Positions 34,085 through 42,742 of a stretch of DNA of 64,000 bases are shown here, in pieces (position 1 is the first letter of the stretch; each line of letters begins with the position of its first letter). The notes under the pieces were generated by a model that searched no databases, was not told the origin of the DNA, and saw nothing but the letters and a program-made list of their open reading frames with translations. The translations under genes and the position numbers were made by a program. The stretch covers positions 7,634 to 71,633 of the forward strand of contig DASXOE010000080.1 of assembly GCA_036494575.1 (NCBI GenBank), read 5' to 3'. Origin of the DNA: DASZFV01 sp036494575 (GTDB lineage: Bacteria > Myxococcota_A > Polyangia > Fen-1088).

Positions 34085-35542
34085 CTACGGCGAGTGGCCG
34101 ACGACGGGCGTCGGTCCCGACGCTTCGGGCAACCCCTTCGACACCGCGAAGATGACACCGCCCTCGGGGGTGTTGCGGCCCGTGAGCGCGAGGCCGAGCG
34201 CCTCCGCGACGCCACGCGCGAGCGAGAGGCCGATGCCGCAATGGACGCCGTCGGAGCGCGTGGCATCGCCGCGGAAGAACCGCTCGAAGACGTGAGGGAG
34301 CACGTCGTCGGGGATGGTCGGACCGCTGTCGTGAACCTCGAGGACGGTCGCCGCCGGCTCTTCGCCGCCGGCCGCGCGCACGCGAATCGTCCCGCCGAGC
34401 GTCGTGTAGGCGGCGGCGTTCGAGAGCAGGTTCGCGATCACGAGGCGGAGCTGCTCCCGATCGCTCACGACGGCCGCGGCGGGCGCGATCTCGTTCTCGA
34501 ACGTCAGGCCGCGCGCGCCGGCGGGGACCTCGAACGGTCGCCAGCACTCCTGAACGAGCGCGCGCAGGCCGACCTCCTCCCGACGCGCGGGCACCGGGCC
34601 GCTGTCGAGCCGCGCGAGCGCGAGGAGGTTCTCGCACAGCGCCTGCATCTGAAGGGAGACGGCGACGGCGTCGTCGATGGCCCTCCGGTACTCGGGCGCC
34701 GGGCGCTCGCGCGAGGCGGCGACCTCGAGCGGGGTGCGCAGGGCTGCCAGCGGCGTGCGCAGCGCGTGGCTGACGTCGGCCGTGAAGCGTTTCTCGCGCG
34801 CGAACGACGCGCGCAGCCGCGCGAGGAGCTCGTTCATCTTCGCGGCGACGGGCGCGAGCTCCTCGGGAAGATCGTCGAGCGGCAGCGCGCGCCCGAGCTG
34901 CGCGGCATCGAGGCCCGCGAGGCGCGCCGCCAGCGCGCGCGTCGAGCGCAGGCCGCGCGAGCCGGCCAGCACGGCGGCCGCCGACGCCGATAGGACGCTG
35001 AGCAGGCCGAGCAGCGAGAGCCAGCGACGCATCGAGCCGAGGGTCTCGACCACCTCCTCGGTGCCGCGCGCGACGACGACGGTCACGAAACGATGCGAGA
35101 CGCGCGCGGGTCCCTTCGCGGGACCCGGGTCCTCGATCCGCAGGGGCTGCCGCAGCTGGATCGCGCGCCCCGGACGCCCGTCCGGCAACGACACGTCCGC
35201 GATCGTCGGTGCCGCCGCGCGCGCGGCGCCGTGCTCGAGGTCGCCGGCGCCCAGCGAAGGCGAGCGGGCGAGCACGCGGCCGTCGTCGAGCCAGGCCTCG
35301 AAGTACGCCGGGCGCCACTGGCGGTCAAACTCCGGGAGGGCTTCGTACTCGAACTCGCTCTCGGCCCCGTCCTCCTCGGCCATGCCGGCGACGGCGGCGG
35401 CGTCGTCGCGCAGGCGCGCGTCGAGCTCCCGTCCGAGCGCGCGCGCGAAGACGGCATGCAGCACGAGCGACAGCGCGACGAGGACGGTCGCGAGGACACC
35501 GACGACGGCGACCGTGAGTCGAAAGCGCAGCGAGCGCCTCAC
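34085..35542 (-). CDS. Two-component sensor histidine kinase
   Basis: A 485-aa membrane kinase with a transmembrane helix at about 9-33, a periplasmic sensor of about 135 residues, a second helix at about 172-194, HAMP, a phosphoacceptor H259 (FTADVSHALRTPL) and a HATPase_c domain with N, G1 (VHDSGPTIPDD) and G2 (GIGLSLARG) boxes. The G1 box has SGP where most have NGxG. It starts GTG within the stop of the OmpR-type regulator gene (GTGA), forming one operon. It lies next to a divergent RND efflux operon, so it probably senses the exported compound or envelope damage. Confidence 0.9.
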   Translation of the reverse strand: MRRSLRFRLTVAVVGVLATVLVALSLVLHAVFARALGRELDARLRDDAAAVAGMAEEDGAESEFEYEALPEFDRQWRPAYFEAWLDDGRVLARSPSLGAGDLEHGAARAAAPTIADVSLPDGRPGRAIQLRQPLRIEDPGPAKGPARVSHRFVTVVVARGTEEVVETLGSMRRWLSLLGLLSVLSASAAAVLAGSRGLRSTRALAARLAGLDAAQLGRALPLDDLPEELAPVAAKMNELLARLRASFAREKRFTADVSHALRTPLAALRTPLEVAASRERPAPEYRRAIDDAVAVSLQMQALCENLLALARLDSGPVPARREEVGLRALVQECWRPFEVPAGARGLTFENEIAPAAAVVSDREQLRLVIANLLSNAAAYTTLGGTIRVRAAGGEEPAATVLEVHDSGPTIPDDVLPHVFERFFRGDATRSDGVHCGIGLSLARGVAEALGLALTGRNTPEGGVIFAVSKGLPEASGPTPVVGHSP

Positions 35543-36225
35543 GCGACCTCCGGCGCCTCGAGCGAGTACCCGAGCCCTCGGTGCGTGTGGATGAGCCGGG
35601 GCGCCCCGCCCTCGCCGTCGCCGAGCTTCCGGCGCAGGTACCCGACGTAGACGTCGACGACGTTGCTCGATGGCTCCGCCGCGAAGTCGTAGACGTGCTC
35701 CCAGATCTCGGTGCGCGTGACGACCTGACCGCGGCGCAGCGCCAGGTACTCGAGGAGCGCGAACTCGCGCGCCGAGAGCGACACCGCCTGCCCGCCGCGC
35801 TTGACCGTGCGGGCGCCCGCGTCGATGACGAGATCCGCGACGGTCACGAGATTGGCCGGCGCGCCGTAGCGCCGGCGGATGACGGCGCGCAGCCGCGCCA
35901 GCAGCTCCTCGAGCGCGAACGGCTTGACGAGATAATCGTCGGCGCCGAGATCGAGACCTCCCACGCGCGAGGACACCTCGTCGCGGGCCGTGACGATGAG
36001 GACGCCGGCGTTGGAGCCGCGGGCGCGCAGGCGCGCGAGGATCGTGAGCCCGTCAACCTTCGGCACCATGAGGTCGAGGACCAGGGCGTCGTAGGGGTTG
36101 GCCTCGGCGAGGGCGAGGCCCTCCGCGCCGTCCCCCGTCGCGTCGACCGCGTAGCCCGCCTCCCGCAGGCCCTGCGCGAGGGACCGCGCGAGCGGCGCGT
36201 AGTCTTCGATGAGCAGGACGCGCAT
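35539..36225 (-). CDS. OmpR/PhoB-family response regulator
   Basis: A 228-aa regulator with receiver residues D8, D51 (phosphoacceptor), T79 and K101, and a C-terminal winged helix (LSAREFALLEYLALRRGQVVTR, YVGYLRRKLGD, RGLGYSLE). It precedes and is coupled to its kinase gene. It is divergent from a TolC-adaptor-RND operon, with 93 bases between the starts. That gap contains an 11-bp-spaced direct repeat typical of OmpR-family binding sites, so it probably controls the efflux operon and itself. Long upstream frames to 38535 run antisense through the efflux genes and are not real. Confidence 0.93.
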   Translation of the reverse strand: MRVLLIEDYAPLARSLAQGLREAGYAVDATGDGAEGLALAEANPYDALVLDLMVPKVDGLTILARLRARGSNAGVLIVTARDEVSSRVGGLDLGADDYLVKPFALEELLARLRAVIRRRYGAPANLVTVADLVIDAGARTVKRGGQAVSLSAREFALLEYLALRRGQVVTRTEIWEHVYDFAAEPSSNVVDVYVGYLRRKLGDGEGGAPRLIHTHRGLGYSLEAPEVA

Positions 36226-36276
36226 CCGCCGCGAGTATGGCGCGGCCGCCGCGCGACGGTAAGCCCCTGCCGGGTC

Positions 36277-36295
36277 TCTCATGTGACTCTCATGT
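36277..36295. promoter_or_regulatory. 11-bp-spaced direct repeat, likely regulator binding site
   Basis: TCTCATGT occurs at 36277-36284 and again at 36288-36295, an exact 11-base period. OmpR/PhoB-type regulators bind head-to-tail half-sites with this spacing. It lies between the divergent regulator gene and the efflux operon. Confidence 0.6.
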
Positions 36296-36318
36296 TGGGG
36301 GCGTAGGAGTGGGAGCGC

Positions 36319-37557
36319 GTGCGTCGTCTTCCTTTTCTCCTCGTCCTCGTGGGTCTGCCGGCGGCCTGGCGCGCGCGCGCCGAGGAGACGACCCCACACG
36401 CGCTGTCGCTGGCCGAGGCGCGCGCCTTGGCCACGCGCGCGGGCGCCGACGTCGTGCTCTCGGAGCGGCGCGAGAGCGTGGCGCGCGCGCAGGCCGACGC
36501 CGCCGGCGCGCTCGGCAACCCGACCGTGAGCTTCGAGAGCGCCAGGCTCTCGGCGCGCCTCACGACCGGCATCAGCGTCCCGTTGCCGCTGTTCGGGCAG
36601 CGCGCCGCCGCCGTCGCCGCCGCGCGCGCCGACGCCGACGCCGTCACGCTGGAGACCAACGCCGTGCGGCTCGAGTCCCGCTGGAGCGCGACGCGCGCCT
36701 GGCTCGACCTGTGGGAGGCGCAGGAGCGGGTGGCTCTCCTCGAGACAGCGGCCGAGGAGGCCAGGCGCCTGGCCGCGATCGCCCAAGAGCGCTTCGCGGC
36801 GGGCTCGACGCCGCGCCTCGACGCCGTGCGAACGAACGCCGACCGGGCGCGCGCGGACGCCGAGGCCCTCGCCGCGAAGACCGGCGTCGCGGCGGCGGCC
36901 GCGCGCCTCGCGACGTGGCTCGGCGCCGGCGACCGCCCGCCTCTGCGCGCCGCCGGCTCCCCGGAGCTCGGTCCCCTGCCCCCCGAGGCCGAGGCGCTGC
37001 AAGGCCTCCTCGCGCGCCACCCCGCGCTCGAGCGCGATCGCGCGCAGGCCGCGGCGGCCGCCGCGCGCGTGCGGTCCGAGCAACGGCTGCGCTGGCCCAT
37101 CGTGAACGCGCAGATCGCGGTGGCCCAATCCGACCCGACGCTCCCGGGCACGGACGTCGTCGGCGGCCTGTCGTTCGAGGCACCCGTGCTGAGCCAGCGC
37201 GGCGGCGCCATCGCGCGCGCGCGCGCCGAGCAGGGGCTCGCCGAGGCGACGACCGACTTCGATGCCCGCCGGCTCGGACTGCAGCTCGTCGACGCCACCC
37301 AGCAGGCACGGGGCGCCTCGCTGCGCGCGCAGGCGCTCGGCAAGGAGGTCCTGCCGGCGCTCGAGGAGGCCCGCCGGATGACCGAGGAAGGTTACCGCGA
37401 CGGGCGCGTCGATCTGCTGCGCGTCCTCGAGACGCAGCGCGCGCTGCTCGAAGGCCGCCTCGCCTACGTCGAGGCGCGCTCGACGTCGCAGCGGGCGCTC
37501 GCGGACGTCGAGCGCGCGCTGGGCGTCGCCCTCGAGGGAGACCGAGATGCGCGTTGA
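36319..37557 (+). CDS. TolC-family outer-membrane efflux protein
   Basis: A 412-aa outer membrane channel with a signal peptide (to RARAEE) and two TolC/OEP repeats made of long Ala/Arg/Glu-rich helices, for example SLAEARALATRAGADVVL and GALGNPTVSFESARLS. The C-terminal half repeats the pattern (RVDLLRVLETQRALLEGRLAYV). The length fits the CusC/CzcC-like sub-group. The start is GTG 36319 behind GGAGTGGGAG. It is the first gene of a tripartite pump, and its stop overlaps the adaptor start by 11 bases. Confidence 0.9.
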   Translation: MRRLPFLLVLVGLPAAWRARAEETTPHALSLAEARALATRAGADVVLSERRESVARAQADAAGALGNPTVSFESARLSARLTTGISVPLPLFGQRAAAVAAARADADAVTLETNAVRLESRWSATRAWLDLWEAQERVALLETAAEEARRLAAIAQERFAAGSTPRLDAVRTNADRARADAEALAAKTGVAAAAARLATWLGAGDRPPLRAAGSPELGPLPPEAEALQGLLARHPALERDRAQAAAAAARVRSEQRLRWPIVNAQIAVAQSDPTLPGTDVVGGLSFEAPVLSQRGGAIARARAEQGLAEATTDFDARRLGLQLVDATQQARGASLRAQALGKEVLPALEEARRMTEEGYRDGRVDLLRVLETQRALLEGRLAYVEARSTSQRALADVERALGVALEGDRDAR

Positions 37558-38629
37558 GGCGCTCGCCGTGGCGACGCTCGTGCTGTCGGCGGCGGGCGCG
37601 TGCCGCCCGAAGGAGGTGGCCGAGGAGGCGACGAAGCGCAAGGTGCGCTGCGCGCCCGCCGAGGCCGCCACGCTGACCGACACGCTCGAGCTCCACGGGA
37701 CGGTTTCGCCGCTGCCGGACAAGGACGCCCAGGTCGCCGCCCAGGTCGGCGGCCGCCTCTTGCAGATCCTCGTTCGGGAAGGGGACGTCGTCGCGCTCGG
37801 GGTGCCCGTGGCGCGCATCGACGCCGCGCCGCTCGCCGACGAGGCGCGCGCCGCGGCGGCGGGCGTCGCGCGCACGCGCGCCGAGGCCAGAAACGCCGAG
37901 GCCACCGCGGCGCGCGTGCGGCGCGTGTTCGAACACGGCATCGCCGCGCGCCAGGAGGTCGACGACGCGACGGCGCGCGAGGCCACGACGGCAGCCGCGC
38001 TGAGCGAGGCCGAGGCGGCCGCGCACCGCGCGGAGCGGCAGGTCGAGCGCGCGACGGTGCGCAGCCCCCTCGCGGGCGTCGTCATCCGGATCTTCCGGCG
38101 CGCCGGCGAGCTGGTCGACGGAACGCCGGCGACGCCCATCGTCGAGGTCGCCGACCCGAGCCGCCTCGAGCTTCGCGCCGACGCGACCGCGGGCGATCTC
38201 GTGCGCGTGACCAAGGGCCAGGCCGCCGAAGTCGTCATCGCGGCCCTGCCCGGCGCCTCCTGGACCGGCGCCGTGTCGGCGGTGTCCCCCGCCGTCGATC
38301 GGGCGACGGGCCTCGGCGTGGCCCGCGTGACGCTCGACCTCGGCGCCGGGCCGCGCCCACCGATCGGCGTGCTCGGAACCGCGCGCGTCGGCGCGGGCAG
38401 CGCGCGGCGAACCGTCGTCGTGCCGAAGGAGGCTGTGCGCAGCGGCGCCGGCGCCGAGGTGGAGGTCGTGCTGTGCGGCGCCGACGGTCTCGCGCACGTC
38501 CGGCGCCTCGCGCGCGGCGGCGCCGCGGGCGCCAAGGTCGAGGCGCCCGGCCTCGCGGCCGGTCAGGAGGTCGTCGTCGAGCCGGTCATCGGCGTCGCCG
38601 ACGGCGAGGCCCTCGAAGTGACGCGGTGA
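37547..38629 (+). CDS. RND periplasmic adaptor (membrane fusion protein), lipoprotein
   Basis: A 360-aa HlyD/AcrA-type adaptor with a lipoprotein signal (SAAGAC, Cys19). The lipoyl/barrel-sandwich hybrid has its first half at GTVSPLPDKDAQVAAQVGG and its second half at ATVRSPLAGVVIR, flanking an Ala/Arg-rich helical hairpin (about 95-165). Beta-barrel and membrane-proximal domains follow. It bridges the TolC-like channel and the RND pump encoded next to it. It overlaps the channel gene by 11 bases and ends 4 bases before the pump start. No metal-binding His/Met cluster is visible, so heavy-metal export is not directly supported. Confidence 0.9.
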   Translation: MRVEALAVATLVLSAAGACRPKEVAEEATKRKVRCAPAEAATLTDTLELHGTVSPLPDKDAQVAAQVGGRLLQILVREGDVVALGVPVARIDAAPLADEARAAAAGVARTRAEARNAEATAARVRRVFEHGIAARQEVDDATAREATTAAALSEAEAAAHRAERQVERATVRSPLAGVVIRIFRRAGELVDGTPATPIVEVADPSRLELRADATAGDLVRVTKGQAAEVVIAALPGASWTGAVSAVSPAVDRATGLGVARVTLDLGAGPRPPIGVLGTARVGAGSARRTVVVPKEAVRSGAGAEVEVVLCGADGLAHVRRLARGGAAGAKVEAPGLAAGQEVVVEPVIGVADGEALEVTR

Positions 38630-38633
38630 CGCG

Positions 38634-41600
38634 GTGACGGGCTGGCTCACGTCGCGCCGCGCGCTCGTCTGGGTCGTCGCCGTCGGGTTGGCCGGCAGCG
38701 GCGCGTTCCTCACGACGCGCATGCCGAGCGGCATCTACCCCGAGATCGACTTCCCGCGCATCGTCGTCGTCGCGCGCGGCGGCGACGCGCCGCCCGAGCT
38801 GACGCAGGCCACGATCGGGCGGCCGCTCGAGGTGGCGCTCACGACGGTGCTCGGCGTCGAGCGCGTTCGCTCGCGTACGATCCGCGGCGCCGTCGAGATC
38901 TCGCTGCTGTTCTCGCCCGGCACCGACATGTGGCGCGCGCTCCAGCTCACGGAGTCGCGCGTGGGCGAGACGCGCGGCGCCCTGCCGGCGGGCGTCGACA
39001 TCGTCGTCGAGCGTTTGACGACCACGTCGTTCCCCGTCGTGACGTTCAACCTCAGCGGCCACGTCGATCCGCGCCGCCTGCGCGACCTGGCCGAGCTCGT
39101 CGTGCGGCCGGCCATCTCGCGCGTCACGGGCGTCGGCCGCGTCGAGGTCCTTGGCGGCGACGTGCGCGAGATGGAGATCATCCTCGACCCGGCGCGGACG
39201 GCCGCCTTGCGGCTCACGCCCGCGCGCGTCGCCGAGAAGGTTCGCGACGCCACGGTGCTCCAGGCCGTGGGGCGCTTCGACGACGCGCACGCCCTCGTGA
39301 CCGTCATGGCGTCCGGCGAGCCCCACGACGGCCGCGACCTCGGCGCGATCCCCGTGGCGGTCGGCGCCGACGGAAGCCCCATCCCGCTCTCGACGATCGC
39401 GACGATCGAGGAGGGCGCCGAGGATCGCCTGCTGCGCGTGGCCGGGCCGGCCGGGGAGACGGTCCTGCTCAGCGTGAGCCGGCTGCCCGGTGCCAGCACG
39501 CCCGACGTCGTGGCTCGCGTGCGCGCCACGGTCGACGAGACGGCGCGCGCGTTCCCCCCAGAGGTCCAGGTCGCGACGGTCTACGACCAGGCGGTGCTCG
39601 TCGAGGATTCGCTGCGCTCGATCCGCGACGCCATCTTGATCGGCATCGCGCTGTGCGTCGTCGTGATCGCGGTCTTCCTGCGCGATCTGCGCGGGGGCCT
39701 CGTGGCGGCGCTCGCCGTCCCGCTCACGCTGGGCGTGACGTTCATCCCCGTCCACCTCCTCGGGCAGAGCCTCAACCTCATGTCGATGGGCGGCCTCGCC
39801 GTCGCGATCGGCCTCGTCGTCGACGACGCCATCGTCGTCGTCGAGGCGATCCGTCGCGAGCTCGAGCGAGGCAGCCCGCCGGACGTCGCCGCCCGCGTGT
39901 CCACGCGCGCCCTCTTCCCGGCGCTCATCGGCACGACGGCGACGACCGTGATCGTCTTCCTGCCGCTGGCGTGGCTCGAGGGCCTCGTGGGGCGCTTCTT
40001 CGTCGCGCTCGCCACGACCCTCTCGGCGGCGGTCTTGCTCTCGCTTGCGATGGCGCTCACCGTCGTGCCGCTCGCCGCCGTGGCCTGGATGCGGCCCCGC
40101 CCGTCCGGCCCTGCCCTCCGCGAGCCCTGGTACGTGCGCGGGTACGGGCGCGCGCTGACGGGCCTCCTGCGCCGCCCGCTGCTGGGCGTCGCCGTGGGCC
40201 TCGTTCTGCTCGTCGTGGGCGGCCTCAGCGCGCGCGCCATCGGGACGGGGTTTCTCCCCGAGATGGACGAGGGCGCGTTCGTCGTCGACTACTTCCTGCC
40301 GGCGGGCACGTCGCTCACCGACACCGACGCCGTCGCGCGCAAGCTCGAGGCCGTGCTGCGCGCGCTGCCCGAGGTCGCGATCTACTCGCGACGCACGGGC
40401 GCCGAGCTCGGGCCCGCGGCCGCCACCGAGGTCAATCGCGGCGACATCATGGTGCGCCTCAAGCCGCGCGCCGAACGGAGCGCCTCCGCCGAGGAGGTCA
40501 TCGCCGTCGCGCGCACGCGCGCCGCGCGCGAGGTCCCCGAGGCGCGCGTCGAGTTCGTTCAGGTCCTCCAGGACGTCCTCAACGATCTCTCGGGCACGCC
40601 GCGCCCCCTCGAGCTCAAGCTCTTCGGCGCCGACTACGGCGTGCTCCGCGCCAAGGCCCAGGAGGTCGCGCGCCGCGTGGAGGGCATCACCGGCCTCGTC
40701 GATCTCTACGCGGGCTTCGAGGGCGACGCGCCCGAGCTGAGGCTGCGCCTCGATCCAGGCGGGGCGGCGCGCCTCGGCCTCACGGCGACGGACGTCGCGA
40801 CCAACCTCGACGTCGGCCTGCACGGCACGGTCGCGGCGGTCATTCGCCGGGCGGATCGGCCCCTCGGCGTGCGCGTTCGTTACGCCGACGCCGTGCGCTT
40901 CGACGGCAAGGAGCTCGAACGCCTGCCCATCTTGCCGGCCGCGGGGGAGGCGACGACGTCGCTCGCGGCCGTCGCCCACCTCGAGCGCGCGACCTCGCCG
41001 AGCGTCCTTTTGCGCGAGAACCTGCGCCCCACGGTCATCGTCACGGCCGATCGCGCTGGCCGCGACATCGGCTCGATCGCGGCCGACGTCCGGGCCCGCC
41101 TGCGCAAACTCGCGCTGCCCGAGGGCTACACGAGCGAGCTCGGTGGCCAGTATCGCGCGCAACAGGAGACGTTCCGCGATCTCGCGCGCGTGCTCGGCTT
41201 CGGGCTCCTCGGCGTGCTCGCCGTCCTCCTCGCGCAGTTCCGCCACGCGCGCATGGCCCTCGTGGTGCTGGCCTCGGTGCCGCTCGCGCTCGTGGGCGCG
41301 CTCGCGACGCTCGTCGTCGTCGGCGTGCCGCTCAACGCCTCGTCGCTCATGGGCTGCGTCCTGCTCGTCGGCCTCGTCGTCAAGAACGGCATCCTCTTGC
41401 TGGAGCAGACGGAGGCCTTCTGGAAGAGCGGCGCCACGCTCGAAGCCGCGCTGCTCGAGGCCGGCTCGATTCGGGTGCGGCCCATCCTCATGACGACGCT
41501 CGCGACCGTCGCGGGCCTCGCGCCGCTGGCCCTCGGGCTCGGCGCCGGCGCCGAGATCCAGCGCCCCCTCGCGACGGCCGTCGTCGGGGGCTTGCTCGTG

Positions 41601-41669
41601 TCGACGCTCGTCAGCCTGCTCGTGATCCCGTCGCTCGTCCGCATCGCCTTCCGCGCTATACCGTCTTGA
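38634..41669 (+). CDS. RND-family inner-membrane efflux transporter
   Basis: A 1011-aa proton-driven RND pump with twelve expected membrane helices and two large periplasmic loops. TM4 carries the proton-relay pair D397/D398 (GLVVDDAIVVVEA) and TM10 the partner K917 (GLVVKNGILLLE). The Asp-Asp pattern is of the HAE (hydrophobe/drug) type rather than the CusA heavy-metal type. The start is GTG 38634, within repeated TGACG(C)G sequence after the adaptor stop. It completes a TolC-adaptor-pump operon next to a divergent OmpR-type two-component system. The substrate is unknown. Confidence 0.93.
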   Translation: MTGWLTSRRALVWVVAVGLAGSGAFLTTRMPSGIYPEIDFPRIVVVARGGDAPPELTQATIGRPLEVALTTVLGVERVRSRTIRGAVEISLLFSPGTDMWRALQLTESRVGETRGALPAGVDIVVERLTTTSFPVVTFNLSGHVDPRRLRDLAELVVRPAISRVTGVGRVEVLGGDVREMEIILDPARTAALRLTPARVAEKVRDATVLQAVGRFDDAHALVTVMASGEPHDGRDLGAIPVAVGADGSPIPLSTIATIEEGAEDRLLRVAGPAGETVLLSVSRLPGASTPDVVARVRATVDETARAFPPEVQVATVYDQAVLVEDSLRSIRDAILIGIALCVVVIAVFLRDLRGGLVAALAVPLTLGVTFIPVHLLGQSLNLMSMGGLAVAIGLVVDDAIVVVEAIRRELERGSPPDVAARVSTRALFPALIGTTATTVIVFLPLAWLEGLVGRFFVALATTLSAAVLLSLAMALTVVPLAAVAWMRPRPSGPALREPWYVRGYGRALTGLLRRPLLGVAVGLVLLVVGGLSARAIGTGFLPEMDEGAFVVDYFLPAGTSLTDTDAVARKLEAVLRALPEVAIYSRRTGAELGPAAATEVNRGDIMVRLKPRAERSASAEEVIAVARTRAAREVPEARVEFVQVLQDVLNDLSGTPRPLELKLFGADYGVLRAKAQEVARRVEGITGLVDLYAGFEGDAPELRLRLDPGGAARLGLTATDVATNLDVGLHGTVAAVIRRADRPLGVRVRYADAVRFDGKELERLPILPAAGEATTSLAAVAHLERATSPSVLLRENLRPTVIVTADRAGRDIGSIAADVRARLRKLALPEGYTSELGGQYRAQQETFRDLARVLGFGLLGVLAVLLAQFRHARMALVVLASVPLALVGALATLVVVGVPLNASSLMGCVLLVGLVVKNGILLLEQTEAFWKSGATLEAALLEAGSIRVRPILMTTLATVAGLAPLALGLGAGAEIQRPLATAVVGGLLVSTLVSLLVIPSLVRIAFRAIPS

Positions 41670-41688
41670 CTCACGAAAGGCCGCCATC

Positions 41689-42654
41689 ATGCCCACGCCG
41701 CTCGCCCTCGCCCTCGCCCTCGTCGCCGCCGCTCTCGCGCTCCCGGGAGGCCCACCGGTGGGCATGGACTACCTCGCCTACGATCCGGCCACCAACCAGG
41801 TCTGGATTCCGGCCGGCAACACCGGGAACGTCGACGTCCTCGACGTCGCCACGGGCAAGCTCACGTCGATAGGCGGGCTCGCGACGGCGCCGTCGAGAAA
41901 GCCCGATCGGCCGCGCATGGGTCCGAGCTCCGCGACGGTCGGCGATGGCGTCGTGTGGATCGGCAATCGGGGCGACGACACGCTGCGCGCCTTCGACGCC
42001 AAGACGCTGGCAGCCAAGGGCGTCGTCCAGCTGAAGTCGATGCCGGACGGGCTCGCCTACGTCAAGAGCCGGCGGGAGGTCTGGGTGACCACGCCCCGCG
42101 ACGAGACCATCACGATCGCCAGCGTCGGCGCCACACCCGCCGGCCTCGCCACGATCAAGCTCGACGGCGAACCGGAGGGCTACGCGGTCGACGCCGCGCG
42201 CGGCGTCTTCTACACGAACCTCGAGAACAAGGACAAGACGCTGGCCATCGACGTCACGACGCACAAGGTGCTCGCGAGCTGGCCGGCGGGTTGCGGCGCG
42301 GAGGGCCCGCGAGGCCTCGCGCTCGACGCCGCGAGACGCTGGCTCTTCGTGGCATGCACCGACGGCGCGGGCGTCTTCGATCTCGCCCACGCCGGCAAGG
42401 AGCTCGGGCGCCTCAAGACCGGCGCGGGCGTGGACAACCTCGACTACGACCCGCGCCGGCGGCTGCTCTTCATCGCGTCCGGGCGCGACGGCGACATGGT
42501 CATCGCGCACGTCGACGACGCGGGCGCGCCGCAAAAGACGGCCACCGTCGCCACGGCCAAGGGAGCGCGCAACCCGGTCCTCGACGCGCGCGGCACCGCC
42601 TACGTCGAGGACGCGCTCGACGGACGCCTGCTCGTCGTCGAGCCGGGCCCCTGA
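41689..42654 (+). CDS. Secreted beta-propeller (YncE-like) protein
   Basis: A 321-aa protein with a short signal-like N-terminus (LALALALVAAALALPGG) and a run of about seven blades of the YVTN/YncE type, for example YLAYDPATNQVWIPAGNTG, VDVLDVATGKL, DNLDYDPRRRLLFIA. Such proteins bind partners or DNA outside the cytoplasm, and some are quinoprotein-like without the cofactor. It lies 19 bases after the RND pump gene with AAAGG upstream of the ATG, so it may be part of that operon. A role with the pump is only inferred. Confidence 0.75.
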   Translation: MPTPLALALALVAAALALPGGPPVGMDYLAYDPATNQVWIPAGNTGNVDVLDVATGKLTSIGGLATAPSRKPDRPRMGPSSATVGDGVVWIGNRGDDTLRAFDAKTLAAKGVVQLKSMPDGLAYVKSRREVWVTTPRDETITIASVGATPAGLATIKLDGEPEGYAVDAARGVFYTNLENKDKTLAIDVTTHKVLASWPAGCGAEGPRGLALDAARRWLFVACTDGAGVFDLAHAGKELGRLKTGAGVDNLDYDPRRRLLFIASGRDGDMVIAHVDDAGAPQKTATVATAKGARNPVLDARGTAYVEDALDGRLLVVEPGP

Positions 42655-42705
42655 CGCGGCGGTCGCGCCCTCACCACCCTCAGCCGCCGAACCTTCGGCG
42701 CGGCG

Positions 42706-42730
42706 GCCTCTCCCACTTCGTGGGAGAGGC
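42706..42730. terminator. Strong hairpin between convergent genes
   Basis: A perfect 11-bp stem (GCCTCTCCCAC and its complement) closes on a TTC loop between the stops of the propeller and GDSL esterase genes. There is no poly-T run, so termination is inferred. Similar CTCTCCC...GGGAGAG hairpins occur as dispersed repeats in many proteobacterial genomes. Confidence 0.5.
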
Positions 42731-42742
42731 GCAGATCGAGGG

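Noticed and set aside
36226..38535. Upstream extension of the OmpR-type regulator frame into the efflux operon
   Set aside because: The frame stays open by composition only. The receiver domain begins exactly at ATG 36225 with a normal N-terminus.
38586..41765. Very long minus-strand open frame (over 1000 codons) opposite the RND pump gene
   Set aside because: It is the antisense shadow of the pump gene. In DNA with strong G/C third-position bias the opposite strand stays open, and the translation is Arg/Asp/Glu/His-rich with no family motif.
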